DNA from: Zygnema cylindricum
Lineage: Eukaryota; Streptophyta; Zygnematophyceae; Zygnematales; Zygnemataceae
Assembly (NCBI GenBank): GCA_037447655.1
Contig: JBBHKE010000276.1
Span: 62,001 to 126,000 of the forward strand
DNA: 64,000 nucleotides
Direction: 5' to 3'
Positions 1 through 11,999 of this stretch are shown here, one piece after another. Numbering within the stretch: position 1 is the stretch's first letter; every line of letters begins with the position of its first letter. The notes beneath the pieces are model-generated. The model saw only the letters and a program-made list of their open reading frames with translations. It had not been told where the DNA came from and did not search any database. The position numbers were made by a program, and so were the translations under genes.

Positions 1-71
1 AAGATAGTATTGTGCCACGTGGTAGGCTACGGGAGTTCACCAAGGAGCTACACCTAGGGTATGGCCTGACG

Positions 72-340
72 CTAGCGCGAGGGGGAGAGAGAGAGGGGGA
101 AAGAGAGGGGGGCAAAGGAGAGGTGGGCAGAGAGAGGGAGGGGGGAAGAGAGGGGGAGATAGAGAGAGATGGAGAGAGAAGTGGGAGAGAGGGGCGGAAG
201 AGAGAGTGAGGGAGAGGGGGGGAGAAGAGAGAGAAAGGGATGTAAAGAGGTAGGGGGGAGAGAGGGGGGAGAAAGAGAGGGGGGGAGGGAGAGAGATAGG
301 GGGAGAGAGGGCAAAGGGGGGGAGAGAGTGGGCGAGAAGA
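72..340. repeat. GA-rich purine low-complexity tract
   Basis: The plus strand is almost entirely G and A, in imperfect GAGA, GGGGA and GAAGA runs, with few pyrimidines. Open frames across it are repetitive (Gly/Glu/Arg on one strand, Ser/Pro/Leu on the other) and look like artefacts of the repeat. Confidence 0.9.
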
Positions 341-360
341 TTAAGACAATTTTCAGAACT

Positions 361-2840
361 TAGAGACCAGCTTATTGATTGCATATAAAAAATCTATCGA
401 CGGAATGTAAGGCCACACATCCGATTCCTATTTTTGTATATACGGATTAAAACCGCTGATTGCAGATTCTCGAATGATGGAAAGGGAAATTTTTTGGGTT
501 AATCCTCACTTTACAGTCAATCCTTTTGGAAAAAAAGACATATTTTCAATCGTGGAGGTGGATTGGCGGAAGCCATGAAATTGTACACAAGAGAAAGATC
601 AATGCATTGGAGAGAGGAATTGATTTGTATTTGGGATGATTTCATTAAGTGAGAAGAGTCACTTATATACAAAATATACTATGCTAATTACTGTGGAGTC
701 TAAGCGCTCTACGGTGCACTGTAACAAAGGAATCCTAGTCTAGATTCTAATAAATGTATGTAAGACAAAAGCATGGACCGTCGGCCAAAAGACTGGACCT
801 ACGGTCAAAGGACTTCTACGTAAAGGACTAGACCAACGTATGTAACGAAAAAGTACAATTGACTGGACCGACGTATGGAAGTAGGGACAGGACCAAAAGT
901 GAGACGTCCGGATAAGTCGGTCAACAAGACTTGACCGACCTAAGAAAACGTACGGACAAGACAAAAATATCCTACGCTAAATGTCCCGTAACAGAAAGTC
1001 GACAATTTAGTAGAGCCGTGGTACATTCTTCATCATGCATCTCATATTTCTTACATTAATTGCCAATAATTGGGCTTCGTCGATAGATTGTATAGGTAAG
1101 GACTTCTTGGTATGAGGATGTAAAGATTACAAATCAGTGTTCTTTGTATTAGAGTGAAATCTTTCAAAGTAGTTTAGTAAGACAGAAAGGGAATACGAAA
1201 AATTTCACCCATTTAAGACATTTTCAATAAAGTAATGCCCTTTGTGCTACTCGTCTTAGTAATTTTTGTTAGCTTTTCTAGTATTTTTGTTCACAAATTT
1301 TTCTTTAAAGGGTCACACACATTAAGTAGCAATTGATTATATATTTAGATAAAAATAGAGATTAGGTTTACAAAGGATTAGTACTAAGCTTTGTCGAAAG
1401 GCTAAAAACCTTGATCTGAAAGTTTATACCAATGTTTACACATCTATAGAAATAACTAACAAGAATTCTAGATATTTAATACTAGCTGAATTAATGAATT
1501 CTGTTTCCACTTTATACGACAGATGCAAATTGTACCTTGACTAAATTTTCCATGTTTTTAAAGATGGACGAATATACAAAATTCGTACGTGCGCACTGTA
1601 TTTTAGTCATGGCATTTTCAGATGTTTCACACTCTTTTGTTTTAGAACCCGTGAGCATAATTTCTTCAGTAGTTTAGAATAGACCAGAAATAACTATTTA
1701 ATCTTTAGCATTATAATTGTAGTGGATAGTAGAACTACCTCTCATGGTAGTCAGAAAAAAATCCCAGCGTTAGCAACACAATGTACTGTGGATGTATATT
1801 TTACATTAGTTAAGAAGTACACTAACTGCATGGTAAATCCGTGTGCTTTGTATGTCAAATTTTGAAGCACTAGGTTATTGAAACTTACTAAAAAAAAAAA
1901 AATGCTTTGTGTTTCAAGCACTTACTGCAATCGATGGATTAATCTGTTGCAATCTGGTTTTGTAGAATGCCAAGAAAGACCATCTGGTTAAATTCTAGGA
2001 ACTACATAATACATTTATACTAATGAATATAAAAACCATGCAGTAAATTGATGCAATTCGCTCTCTGTTGTGACAAAAAAGTACATTTGGTAGGATTTAG
2101 AAAAATCTTAAGGATAAACACTATCACACCTTTATCTTGCACGATGGCAAAAATGTGAATTTGGTTAGATTGAAGAAAACTCCAAAAGTGAACATGGAAC
2201 AATACCTGGAGATGGTTAATAATTCAGACGAGAAAGTATTAAAAATCTTGACTTATACTTGACTTGTCTATTTGTCAATAGACAAATGGGTTATTAAGGT
2301 GGTGGAATACAATATGGCTGGAATCCCAAGCTCCTACATGTGAATGATGTTGGGAACAAGATTATAAATGAACAAGATTAGACACTGTAATTGTATAAAA
2401 TCAACATTACTGGTAGAGTTGTGAAATTTGAAATGTACCGAAAATATCAACATGCATTTTTTTCTTTATATTCAGTAATCCCACTCTTGTTTCTTTTTAG
2501 GCACACCATATATTTTAGCAGTACAGTCAGGGTTCTGATGAATTGAAACAATTGAAAATTGGTGCAAAATTTCTCATACTGACTGCCAAATATATATTTT
2601 TTCCTATCATAGACTCTTTTTTTTTATCCCTTATTTAAAGTGAAAATGACCACTTATTGCAGATTCACAATGAATGGGTCCACAAAGGTCAAAAAAAAAA
2701 AAAAAACAAATGCAACATTTGTAACCAAATGTTACAAAATGATGTCTTTAACAACTGAAGCTCCACACTGTAGTATACCGTCCACCGTAATTAGTGTAGA
2801 CAGAAATATACTTCGTTGAAAATTAGTGTACCCCACACTA
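361..2840. other. gene-free AT-rich DNA
   Basis: No coding signature is visible on either strand; the open frames are short and low-complexity. Around 765-965 there is a degenerate series of short units built on GGACTGGACC and GACGTACG words, likely an old decayed tandem repeat. Poly-A runs occur near 1890 and 2690. Positions 2760-2840 carry one more copy of a CCACCGTAATTAGTGT terminus like those of the MITEs described below. Confidence 0.6.
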
Positions 2841-3057
2841 CACCACTCACCGTTATTAGTGTTAACGTTTTTTTCGCGACTTAAAACATCTTTTTTTAGT
2901 GCACACTTGTCAGATTGTCAATCCGATGGTTGCTACTAGAGGGCAAGATTCTCACCTTCCTATTGGCGGTCTTCGATTGACAATCCGACAAATGTGTACG
3001 GATAAAAGATGTTTTACGTGGCGAAAAAAACTTTAGCACTTATAATGGTGAGCGGCG
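2841..3057. mobile_element. MITE (TA target site), F-type copy 1
   Basis: This is a 217-bp foldback element. Its two arms of about 85 bp are imperfect reverse complements; both contain AAAACATCTTTT and a motif like CACTTGTCAGATTGTCAATC. The ends read CACCACTCACCG and its complement-like counterpart and are flanked by TA on both sides, as expected for Tc1/mariner-related (Stowaway-like) MITEs. A relative lies at 18010-18217. There is no coding capacity. The next 340 bases, up to 3398, hold no gene. Confidence 0.75.
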
Positions 3058-3668
3058 TAGTTGTGTGAATAAATTTACAGCTTATCCACACTATATATAT
3101 GAGCTCTCCATTTTTAACAGCTCGTACATCCGTACATATAGGAATTACTACTGTACATGTGTACAGCAAGTAGCATCCGTACGTGTAAAGAAATCAAAAA
3201 TCAGGCGCCGTGAAATAAAAAAATAATTGTCCTAAGATGTCCTGAAAATGTTTTCCGTACCATTGCGTGACTTGTAGGGCCTACGTTCCTTCGGGCTTCC
3301 ATCGTTCACATCTTGATGTACCATGTGTGAAAAATGAAAAGGCAAATAGAAATAAAAACATTTAATTTAAAAAAACGGGTAATCTGTAAAGTATTTTATA
3401 GTGTTGTGTATCGGTAAGGATTTGTCGATAACCGATATGGACCTTTTTTCGGGTACCCGATAATCGATATATTGGTACGATATATCGCCATCGGTGTTAT
3501 CGCCGATAAATAACCGATAATTATCGGTTATTATCGGCGATAATTGTACGGACCGTACAGATAAATATGATGGCTGTAAATGGTGGCAGTCTGACAAGTG
3601 TGTTCAGTCCATAGATGTCCTGTGCGCATATTACGCACGGTATAAACTAACGAATACTATGTACGGTA

Positions 3669-3867
3669 CACCTTGAATCGTTATTAGCGTATAGAAATTA
3701 TTAGTGTAAAGAAAAAAATAGCATCATTCATTCTAATTTAGTGCCAGGAGAAGTGGCAGATTATGGTCCATGTCATTAAATAGTGTAATTTATTATATTT
3801 AAGGTATCAATGTCAAAATTTTGGGGTGCCGATATAGCGTATATAAGGCTAATAACGATTCACGGTG
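3669..3867. mobile_element. MITE (TA target site) nested in hAT-A1
   Basis: This 199-bp element has terminal inverted repeats CACCTTGAATCGTTATTAG and CACCGTGAATCGTTATTAG, with TA on each flank (3667-3668, 3868-3869). The termini match the other TA MITEs of the window (13.8, 14.3, 17.4 and 53.0 kb). It has no coding capacity. Confidence 0.8.
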
Positions 3868-3874
3868 TACGCAT

Positions 3875-4270
3875 CAAACGATGATGAAAAGTAAATATAA
3901 TGCGTACCTTACTTTGTACACGTACAATATTTTTACAATTACGTACAGTGTCCGTCGTTGTTCGTACATTTTAGGGCTATTTTACGGGACCTTTTAGGGT
4001 TTCCAAGGTACATTGCCGTACGTTCCTTTACATTTCAGTACGGCTGCCGTAGATATTCCGTACCAGTAGGTTTTTTAGGGTACAGTTTTATACAGTTTCG
4101 TACATTTTTGATAGATTTCCGTACTTTTTAAGTTTTTTAAGGATTTTCTAAGATTACGCTTTTCGTACGTTGCGAAATTTACACAAATTTTACGAAAAGT
4201 ATGAAAAAACCGAATATTACGTAGTTTTCGTAATAAAATAAAATCCGTACAAATTGGACATCGACGGTTC
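3875..4270. repeat. dispersed GTAC-rich repeat, copy 1
   Basis: The segment is made of alternating words such as CCGTACATTTTAGGG, TTTACATTTCAGTAC and CCGTACTTTTTAAG. The same series in the same order, starting with AATGCGTACC and ending near AAATTG(G/A)ACA, recurs at 19190-19745. This copy lies inside hAT-A1. Function unknown. Confidence 0.6.
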
Positions 4271-5151
4271 AGTCTGCTACGTTCGTCTGTTCTTTTTCTT
4301 TTTTGAAAAGTTCGATTCTCTAATTTTACAATGTATTTGTTTTTTTCGGTAGTATAGTTTTAGAACTATAAAGTATTATTTTAAATTTGTCTACGTTTAC
4401 GTGATGCGCTGTCCGTAATAATAATCAGTTAAATAGATACGGAACAGATTGCTATATGTGGTATTCCACGCTATATAATGTAATTTATGTAAAACAGTAT
4501 ATTTCAAAGTACTATAGTATGCGTACTATATATTTTTTAAGTTATCGCCGATATGGAATTTGTTGGTCTCCAACCGATATATCAGGACCTCTGACCGTTC
4601 GATAACCGATAACTATCGGTATCGGTGTTATCGCGATAAGTTTTTTACCCATAGACAACACTAGTATTTTAAGATAAAATTTGTGGTTTTATACTTGAGA
4701 AATGGTTTTCACGAAGGTTTAAACGATTACATCTTACCGTAGAACGTTTAATGCTTATGGGGATGTTAGTACTTGGTACGAACGGATTTGAGTCGTCGGC
4801 GCCTACTTGTACGGCAGCATGAATCACATCGCGACATTTTTACTGACGTCAGATGACGCCAAGGGCAATTCACGTCCAAACAAAAAAAAAGGACATTCGT
4901 TTCTTCATCTCATTCACCATCAGTTCTTAGTGTGAATCTTGCAAGTGACAACACTACACTACTGTAGTGTTGTGTATCGGCAAAAAATTTATCCCGATAA
5001 ACACCGATACCGATAGTTGTCGGTTATCGAATGGTTAGCATAGGTCGCAAAAGTCAAAAAAAATCATACCCGAAAGCGACCGTTTTATTTTTCAAAATCT
5101 AAGTAACCGACGCCCGACCGAGTTTTGTCACGCTCCAAAATTGTTAACCGT

Positions 5152-6119
5152 TGTAACAGCAATAGCGGATCGAACTTGTTTATAAAGGGGTATTTAGGTG
5201 TTATGATTATAGAGTACTAAAATCGGTAGACGTCCGCAAAAGAATCACGCTATTTGGAGTTATATTTTAAAAGTTATAGCGATGGGTGCATTTAGGTGAC
5301 AACGTGGGGTCTAAATAACAAGTGGGTATCATTGAAACGGGTTAAGGGTCAAATTAGTACCGAAATTACGCGTGTAAGTTTCATAAAGTTCTAACGAAAC
5401 GTTTAGTATGCACGGTGGTTCGTTTCGTACAAATTTTAGTACGAAACGTCACTTTTACTTAAAGGAATTTCGTAGGAAGTTTCGCGTGCGAAATTTGTTA
5501 CGCACGATCGTGCGAAGTCGCGTTTCGTTAAGCGCGCACTTTTGCACGTAAATGTTACGTAGTGAAACATAACGTTTGATTGGTTAGTAAAGTGTTAAGT
5601 AGTTAGTAAGAGATTTCGCACGTTTTTAGCATTGGTCAGTCTGAGTATTTGTTGATCAATGATTGGCCCAGGTAAAAGCCTGTTAAAACGGAGCGTTGAC
5701 TCAGGCCTGGCGAGTCCAGGGCGATGATGGATAAATAGTGAAGTGTAAGGGGAGAGTAGACATCTTTTCCTTTGGAGAAGTTTGTAGAAATTCGAGCTGA
5801 TCTTGGTCTTGAGCGATTAATACCAAATTGGAGAAAAGGCATTTTTGCATTGAAATCTCTTACTAACTAAATAGTGTTTTAGTAGTTAAGAGATAGAATT
5901 ATTAAGAGTGGAGAGTAGAGGAAACATTTTAAATTGAAGGGTTGAGCCACGAGGGCAAGAGACCAAGCTAATGTTATGTGGAAAAAAGCTTCTTCTAATT
6001 TAAAGTTATCCTTATGTGAGTGTTTTCCAATGTGGATGTGTATTTTCCAATGTGTGGAATGTGTGGTTGGAATTGTTTGTAGTAATGGGATTTTCTGAGA
6101 GGTAGGAGATCCTGTTACA
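5152..6119 (+). repeat. 5' LTR of the gypsy element
   Basis: The 968-bp repeat is matched end to end by 10584-11551. I noticed some 25-30 single-base differences between the two, so identity is about 97 percent by eye. It contains a short palindrome around GTTTCGTACAAATTTTAGTAC. Confidence 0.95.
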
Positions 6120-6121
6120 TA

Positions 6122-6133
6122 TGGTATCAAAGC
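6122..6133 (+). other. primer binding site (tRNA-iMet 3' end)
   Basis: TGGTATCAAAGC starts two bases after the 5' LTR. It matches the usual plant retroelement primer site TGGTATCAGAGC, complementary to the 3' end of initiator tRNA-Met, with one mismatch. Confidence 0.85.
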
Positions 6134-6894
6134 TTTGGTTAGAAACCAGGGAGAAGTTTGCTCACTCGAATATCGATTGCCGTGACCGGTGAGGGTGCTC
6201 TAACCTGTGTCGGTGGAACCACAATGTGAAGTGGTAGGGGATTGGAGGGAAACTGAGTGATCACACAGCCAGCGGCCGCTGGTTAGATGTGGGGCGTGCT
6301 CAGGTCTTAAGGACTAAGGCGGGGTGGGCAGTGTAGCCACCGCCGAAGCTCACTCCAATTACCTAGAGGCCAAACAAACTTGCCTTCTCCTAGCAATGAT
6401 TCATGTGTAGAGGGAGGGCTTGAAGCCATGAAGGGTGAGGATGTGAGGATTATAGAACAAAAAGATCCTGATGTAGTGGGAAGTGGGAAATTTGCTAATG
6501 GAGGAGAAAGAAAGTGGAGTACTTTACTTCTTCAAGAGCAAAAGAGTCCAGAAATGACTCAAAACTTTTCAAACCCTAAATTGTTACCTTTGATTGATTT
6601 CAATTTTCTTGTTGCAAAATTTATGGTTAAATCTTACCTTTGATAGCTTTCAATTTTTGCTATTGCAAAATTTGTGGGGAAATTCTTACATGTCTGTTTC
6701 AATGTTGAGAAATTGAAAATTTGAATCTGTACTAACTTATTGTCAATGTCTTTTTAATTTCTCAGATCTCTATCTTTTCAAAGAATTTGTTAAGGAGAAG
6801 AAGTTTTGGATTGTAGCAATCTAAGGACTTCAAACCTGCAGCAAATTTTTTTGGGAAATTATACTATATCTTTCTTTTTGTTTTATTTAATTGT
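6134..6894 (+). other. untranslated leader of the gypsy element
   Basis: A 760-bp leader lies between the primer site and gag. It contains an 87-codon open frame at 6380-6643 with no recognisable domain; I do not call it a gene. Confidence 0.6.
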
Positions 6895-8214
6895 GTGATA
6901 ATGGCAAATTCTGCATGGAAACGTGAAATGGAGAATGCTTTGAATGTGTTGAAGAAACGAACTGTGAAATTGGTCAAAAGATTTAATAATCATGCTACCG
7001 CTGTGGATGAAACCATTTTCGAATTGAAAAGTGAATTAAAAGTTGAGAAAGAAAATGGAAATGTTTCAAATGAGAAATTAGATGAACTTGTTAACTTAAT
7101 TCAGACCAAAAATGATATGAATGACCAAAAGGGTGAGAGTAGTAAAAGGAATGCCAGTTTTAGGGAGGATGATTATGATAGACCTAAGAAGATAAGGGAT
7201 CTGAAATTGTCTAGTGAGGCACCATCGTTTGATGGTAAGAGGATTGATGAGTTGGATGCTTGGATTTTTCATATGGAATATTATTTGGAGTCTAGAAATT
7301 GCGATCGTGATGATTACACTTCTTTTGCTGTTAACTGTTTGAAAGGCGATGCTCAGATTTGGTATTATACTCAGAGAAGGTCTAAATTGATTCCTGAGAA
7401 TGCTGATTGGGAAACTTTTAAAACCGCGATCAAATCGCGTTTCTTGTCTGTCACTTTTAAATCCAGAATGGAAGAAAAGTGGCTGAATTGTAAGCAGACT
7501 GGATCTGTGAAGGATTATATTGTGGAATTTGACTCATCTAGTATTCATGTCATAGGTTTGACTGATGAAATGGCTAAATTGCATTTCTTGAACTATTTGA
7601 ATCCTATACTCAAATCAGAACTAAAACATCAAAAATTTAATAATTTGAAGGAATTATAAGATAAGTCATTGGAATTAGAGGATCAGTTGGGGTATAATCG
7701 GGAAACTCGATCACTCAGGGGTAATTTAAATGAAGTATCACAGTGGGATGAGGAGGAATTTGTTGAAGAGGGTTTGAATGCTGGTCTGGTGAATAGGCAA
7801 AATATCTTCAGGGGAAATCAAAGGGGTGGACATAGTGTTAATGCAGGAAATAAATTTAACAATAGAGGGGGGTTCATTAAAAGTCCTAAACCGAACATTA
7901 ATGCTCAAAAGCCTAACCTTACCATCCCCACATGCACTATTTGTCAGAAAAGGGGTCATAGAGCATTTGAGTGTGCACAATTGAAAAAGATTAACTATTA
8001 TAACTGTGGAAAGGAGGGACATTTTAGTAGAGAGTGCACAAAACCCAAAAAGAAAGTCACTTGTTTCAAATGTGGAGGTCCAGATCATTACGCTAAAGAC
8101 TGTACAGATAAAGGTTCTCTCAAAATAGTCGATGTAAATGAAGGTCTCCAACAGGATATTGCATTATATCTAGTTGAGCAGGAAGCCCAAGAGGTGGGAA
8201 ACGGAAAGGACTAA
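6895..8214 (+). pseudogene. gag: gypsy gag with internal stop
   Basis: Gag packages the element RNA into cytoplasmic particles. The frame runs 254 codons from the ATG at 6895 to a TAA at 7657-7659 and continues in the same frame to 8214. The first part has the retrotransposon Gag core (DAWIFHMEYYLE, then WETFKTAIKSRF at about residues 180-191). The second part ends in three CCHC zinc knuckles: CTICQKRGHRAFEC is complete, the middle one has lost its first Cys (YNCGKEGHFSREC), and CFKCGGPDHYAKDC is complete. The premature stop at codon 255 separates the core from the knuckles, so this copy cannot make full Gag. The start agrees with the A-rich context at the end of the leader. Confidence 0.85.
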
Positions 8215-8264
8215 CTAAAAGTCCTCAGTTTAGTCAACCGGATCCAGAAGTTAAAGAGTTAACT

Positions 8265-10535
8265 TTGGAGGGCAAATTAATGAATGGAAAAGTTAGGATA
8301 GCTGAATTTATTATGATTCTCACTACACTGCATAGTTTAAAGAATACTTCTGATGAAATTCTCAACAACAGACCTATGTTAGGACAGTTAAGTAATGATG
8401 ACACCAGACACAGTTTGATTAGATTCGAGTCATTAGTGGAAGGAAAACCGTTGAAAGTAATGGTTGATTCAGGTGCCACACATAAATTTATTTCTTATAA
8501 GTTTATAGAGGAAAATAAAATTCCTACTGTCATAAGGGAAAAGCCTTTACATGTTCAAGTGGCAAATGGTAATAAGTCCACATTAGACTTTCAAACTGAC
8601 ACGATAGAAGTTGATATCCAAGGTCATAAAATGAAAGTTGTGTGTGAAATAATGAATTTGGGAAGTGAAGAACTAATTCTACGAAAGCCTTGGTTAACAG
8701 AACATAATCCTCAAATTAATTGGGAAATTAACACCTTAAAAGTGAAGTCTGAAAACGGTTGGAAGGTTTTGCAAGCATTATCTCCTAAGAAATTGCATAG
8801 GAATCATATAAATAACATAACCAAATTAGGAGTAGAAGGTTTGATATCTGCTAAACAATTTAAAAAAAACTTAAAAGATAAAACGAATCATGCTTTCTTG
8901 TTATTAGTAACTGAGGCAGTTACTGATGAAGGGGGGGGAGAAAACACTAACATTGATGTCATCCCTAAATCTGACACCACTAAAACTTTCAAAAAACTAA
9001 AATCTGATTTTGTTACTGACATTAATACATCTGATGTTGTTGTTAAGGATTTGATTTTTGAATTTCAAGATGTTTTCCCAAGTGATTTACCCTCGGGAAG
9101 GCCACCTTCCCCAGATGTAGAACATGTTATTAACCTTGAACCTGGATGTAATTCTTCTGTCACAAGAATTTATAAACGCAGTTTCTTTGAGCAGGAGGAG
9201 TTAAAGAAACAGATCAAAGAACTCCTAGAGAAATGACATATTCAACCCAGCAAATCACCGTACGGAGCACCATTTCTTTTCGTCAAAAAGAAGGACGGAA
9301 CGTTGAGAATGTGTGTCGATTATCGTAGTCTGAACAAGATTACGGTGAAGGATAAGTATCCGTTACCTTTAATTTCTGATTTGATAGATCGTTTAAAAGG
9401 TGCTAAAGTATTTTCGTTGATTGACCTGCGTAGTGGCTTTAATCAGGTGCCAATTAGAATTGAGGATGTTGATAAAACTGCTTTCAAGACTAGGGTGGGT
9501 CATTTTGAATGGATAGTGATGCCATTCGGCTTAACGAATGCTCCGCCTACTTACCAAAGATTAATGAACCAAACTTTTTCGGATTACATAGATGAGTTTG
9601 TTCAGGTGTTTATTGATGATATTCTAATTTACAGTGAATCTAGAGAACAACATGTAATTCATTTAAGAAAAGTGTTAGAAAGGTTAAAAGAAAGAAAATT
9701 ATACGAAAAATTGTCAAAATCTAGCTTTCTTAAAAGTGAACAATTATTTTTGGGACATATAGTTAGTGGGGAAGGTGTTAAAACAGATCCATCCCAAATC
9801 ACTGCAATCCAAAATTGGAAGCAACCTACTAATGTCACGGAAGTTAGATCATTTTTGGGATTGGCCACTTACTACAGGAAATTTATAAAGAACTTCAGTA
9901 TGATCGCCGCACCTTTGACGGATTTACTTCGGGAAAAGGAGACGTTTGTGTGGGGAGCTGATCAAGAGAGAGCATTCAAGGAACTAAAAGGGAAGTTGAC
10001 CTCTGCCCCTACACTGGTGTATCCTGACCCTGCTGGAGAATTTGAAGTTCTGATCACTACAGATGCATCTGATAAAGGTTTAGGTGCAGTCATAAGTCAA
10101 AAAGTTGGTGACAAGGTTTGGCTTTCTACAACTCATTATAGGTGCAAGATTAAGGGACAATCGGATCCTACGGGGAAATTTGCCCCTAAGTACATTGGAC
10201 CATTTACCGTAATCGAGATGATATCGTCAGTTGCTGCCAAATTGGACTTTTCGCCTTCAACAAAAATTCATCCAGTGATACACATCAGCCAACTGAAACC
10301 AGCGAATCTTCGACAAACAGAAAGAGAACTGGAATTTGATCCCTCAATAATTATAGAACCTGAAGTCCACAGATGGGTAATAGATTTGGTTCGTCAACGG
10401 TTTAAGGTTGGTGATACTATATTCTGGCAAGTGCATTATCTAGGAAGGCCTGAGGATAAGTTGACTTTAGAGGATAAAAATTCTGAGTTTTTACAGAGGT
10501 ATTGGAGGGATAATAATATAGAAGTCCCGTCTTGA
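8265..10535 (+). pseudogene. pol: gypsy pol: protease, RT, truncated RNase H, integrase tail
   Basis: One frame is broken by TGA at 9234-9236, just before the RT motif [12 protein letters not shown]. The protease active site VDSGATHKFIS is near 8463-8495. RT carries [10 protein letters not shown], the MPFGLTNAP block and the catalytic FIDDILIYS near 9608-9634. RNase H begins ([14 protein letters not shown] near 10059-10100), and the frame then jumps without a stop into the integrase C-terminal region ([12 protein letters not shown], then [10 protein letters not shown]) and a diverged chromodomain-like tail ending at 10535. The rest of RNase H and the HHCC and DDE integrase core are deleted. 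The deletion keeps the frame open, so a 410-codon fusion frame survives from 9303. Confidence 0.88.
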
Positions 10536-10570
10536 GAATTAAATGTGTTTAACTGAGGTCAGTTAAAAAT

Positions 10571-10583
10571 AAGGAGGGGATGA
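10571..10583 (+). other. polypurine tract of the gypsy element
   Basis: AAGGAGGGGATGA lies directly before the 3' LTR. A purine run in this place primes plus-strand DNA synthesis in LTR elements. Confidence 0.8.
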
Positions 10584-11551
10584 TGTAACAACAATAGCGG
10601 ATCCAACTTGTTTATAAAGGGGTATTTAGGTGTTATGATTATAGAGTACTAAATTCGGTAGACGTCCGCAAAAGAATCACGCTATTTGGAGTTATATTTT
10701 AAAAGTTATAGCGATGGGTGCATTTAGGTGACAGCGTGGGGTCTAAATAACAAGTGGGTATCATTGAAACGGGTTAAGGGTCAAATTAGTACCGAAATTA
10801 CGCGTGTACGTTTCATAAAGTTCTAACGAAACGTTTAGTATGCACGGTGGTTCGTTTCGTACAAATTTTAGTACAAAACGTCACTTTTACTTAAAGGAAT
10901 TTCGTAGGAAGTTTCGCGTGCGAAATTTGTTACGCACGATCGTGCGAAGTCGCGTTTCGTTTGGCGCGCACTTTTGCAAGTAAATGTTACGTAGTGAAAC
11001 GTAACGTTTGATTGGTTAGTAAAGTGCTAAGTAGTTAGTAAGAGATTTCGCACATTTTTAGCATTGGTCAGTCTGAGTCTTTGCTGATCAATGATTGGCC
11101 CAGGTAAAAGCCTGTTAAAACGGAGCGTTGACTCTGGCGTGGCGAGTCCAGGGCGATGATGGATAAATAGTGAACTGTAAGGGGAGAGTAGACATCTTTT
11201 CCTTTGGAGAAGTTTGTGGAAATTCTAGCTGATCTTGGTTCTGAGCGATTAATACCAAATTGGAGAAAAGGCATTTTTGCATTGAAATCTCTTACTAACT
11301 AAACAGTGTTTTAGTAGTTAAGAGATAGAATTATTAAGAGTGGAGAGTAGAGGAAACATTTTAAATTGAAGGGTTGAGCCACGAGGGCATGAGACCAAGC
11401 TAATGTTATGTGGACAGAAGCTTCTTCTAATTTAAAGTTATCCTTATGTGAGTGTTTTCCAATGTGGATGTGTATTTTCCAATGTGTGGAATGTGTGGTT
11501 GGAATTGTTTGTAGTAATGGGATTTTTTGAGAGGTAGGAGATCCTGTTACA
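10584..11551 (+). repeat. 3' LTR of the gypsy element
   Basis: 968 bp, partner of 5152-6119, with the same TGTAACA start and TGTTACA end. It is followed by ACCTT, the diverged copy of the left flank ACCGT. Confidence 0.95.
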
Positions 11552-11689
11552 ACCTTTAACCGACCGTCGTTTATAAAAAAAAAAATTAACCGAATCTTGA
11601 TTTTTCGCGACTAACAGTGCCCGCCCGTAACCGAAAAAAGTACAAAATTAATCAATGTACGACAAAATAAGCCAAAAATTACGATTTGT

Positions 11690-11999
11690 CGCGTTCCCTA
11701 AGATTTGCGAAATGAATAATGTTACTACCGTGTCAGATTTGCGACGCTTTGTCGTGCTCCCTAAGATTTGCGAAATGAATAGTGTACTCTGTGTCAGATT
11801 TGCGACGCTTTGACGCGTTGCCTAAGATTTGCGAAATGAATATTGTACTACCGTGTCATATTTGCGACGCTTTGTCGCGTTCCCTAAGATTTTCGAAATG
11901 AATAGTGTACTACCATGTTAGATTTGCGACGCTTTGTCACGTTTCCTTTGATTTGCGAAATAAATAGCTTACTACAGTACCGTGTCAGATTTGCGTCGC
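11690..11999. repeat. tandem array of about 62 bp inside hAT-B1
   Basis: About five copies of a unit containing CCTAAGATTTGCGAAATGAA, then a TACTACCGTGTCAGATTTGC-like stretch and GACGCTTTGTCGCG. The same array with about four copies is present in hAT-B2 (28980-29225), so it is part of the element. Confidence 0.85.

Larger units (their letters stand above)
3399..4663. mobile_element. hAT-like non-autonomous element A1
   Basis: The ends are inverted repeats beginning TAGTGTTGTGTATCGG, and the element is flanked by a perfect 8-bp duplication GTATTTTA (3391-3398 and 4664-4671). An 8-bp target duplication and a TAGTG end fit the hAT superfamily. The subterminal parts are rich in ATCGATAACCGATA words. 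No transposase frame is seen. A TA-flanked MITE sits inside at 3669-3867, and 3875-4270 carries a dispersed repeat also found near 19.2 kb. Relatives are A2 (4965-12617) and A3 (49442-50120). Confidence 0.85.
5152..11551 (+). mobile_element. Ty3/gypsy LTR retrotransposon (chromovirus-like, internally deleted)
   Basis: This is a full LTR-to-LTR insertion of 6.4 kb inside hAT-B1. Both LTRs are 968 bp, start TGTAACA and end TGTTACA. The 5-bp flanks are ACCGT (5147-5151) and ACCTT (11552-11556). Order: 5' LTR, primer site complementary to the 3' end of tRNA-iMet, leader, gag with zinc knuckles, aspartic protease, reverse transcriptase, start of RNase H, then directly the integrase C-terminal part and a chromodomain-like tail, polypurine tract, 3' LTR. 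Most of RNase H and the integrase zinc-finger and catalytic core are missing, so the copy cannot be autonomous. Confidence 0.93.

Noticed and set aside
37-384. Ser/Pro/Leu-rich minus-strand frame and Glu/Arg/Gly plus-strand frame
   Set aside because: Translation of a purine tract; no start context, domain or conservation.
740-964. 74-codon minus-strand frame
   Set aside because: Falls in a degenerate GGACC/GACGTACG repeat; no domain and atypical composition.
11690-11999. CRISPR-like array
   Set aside because: The 62-bp units are direct tandem copies without unique spacers and lie in a eukaryotic hAT element.
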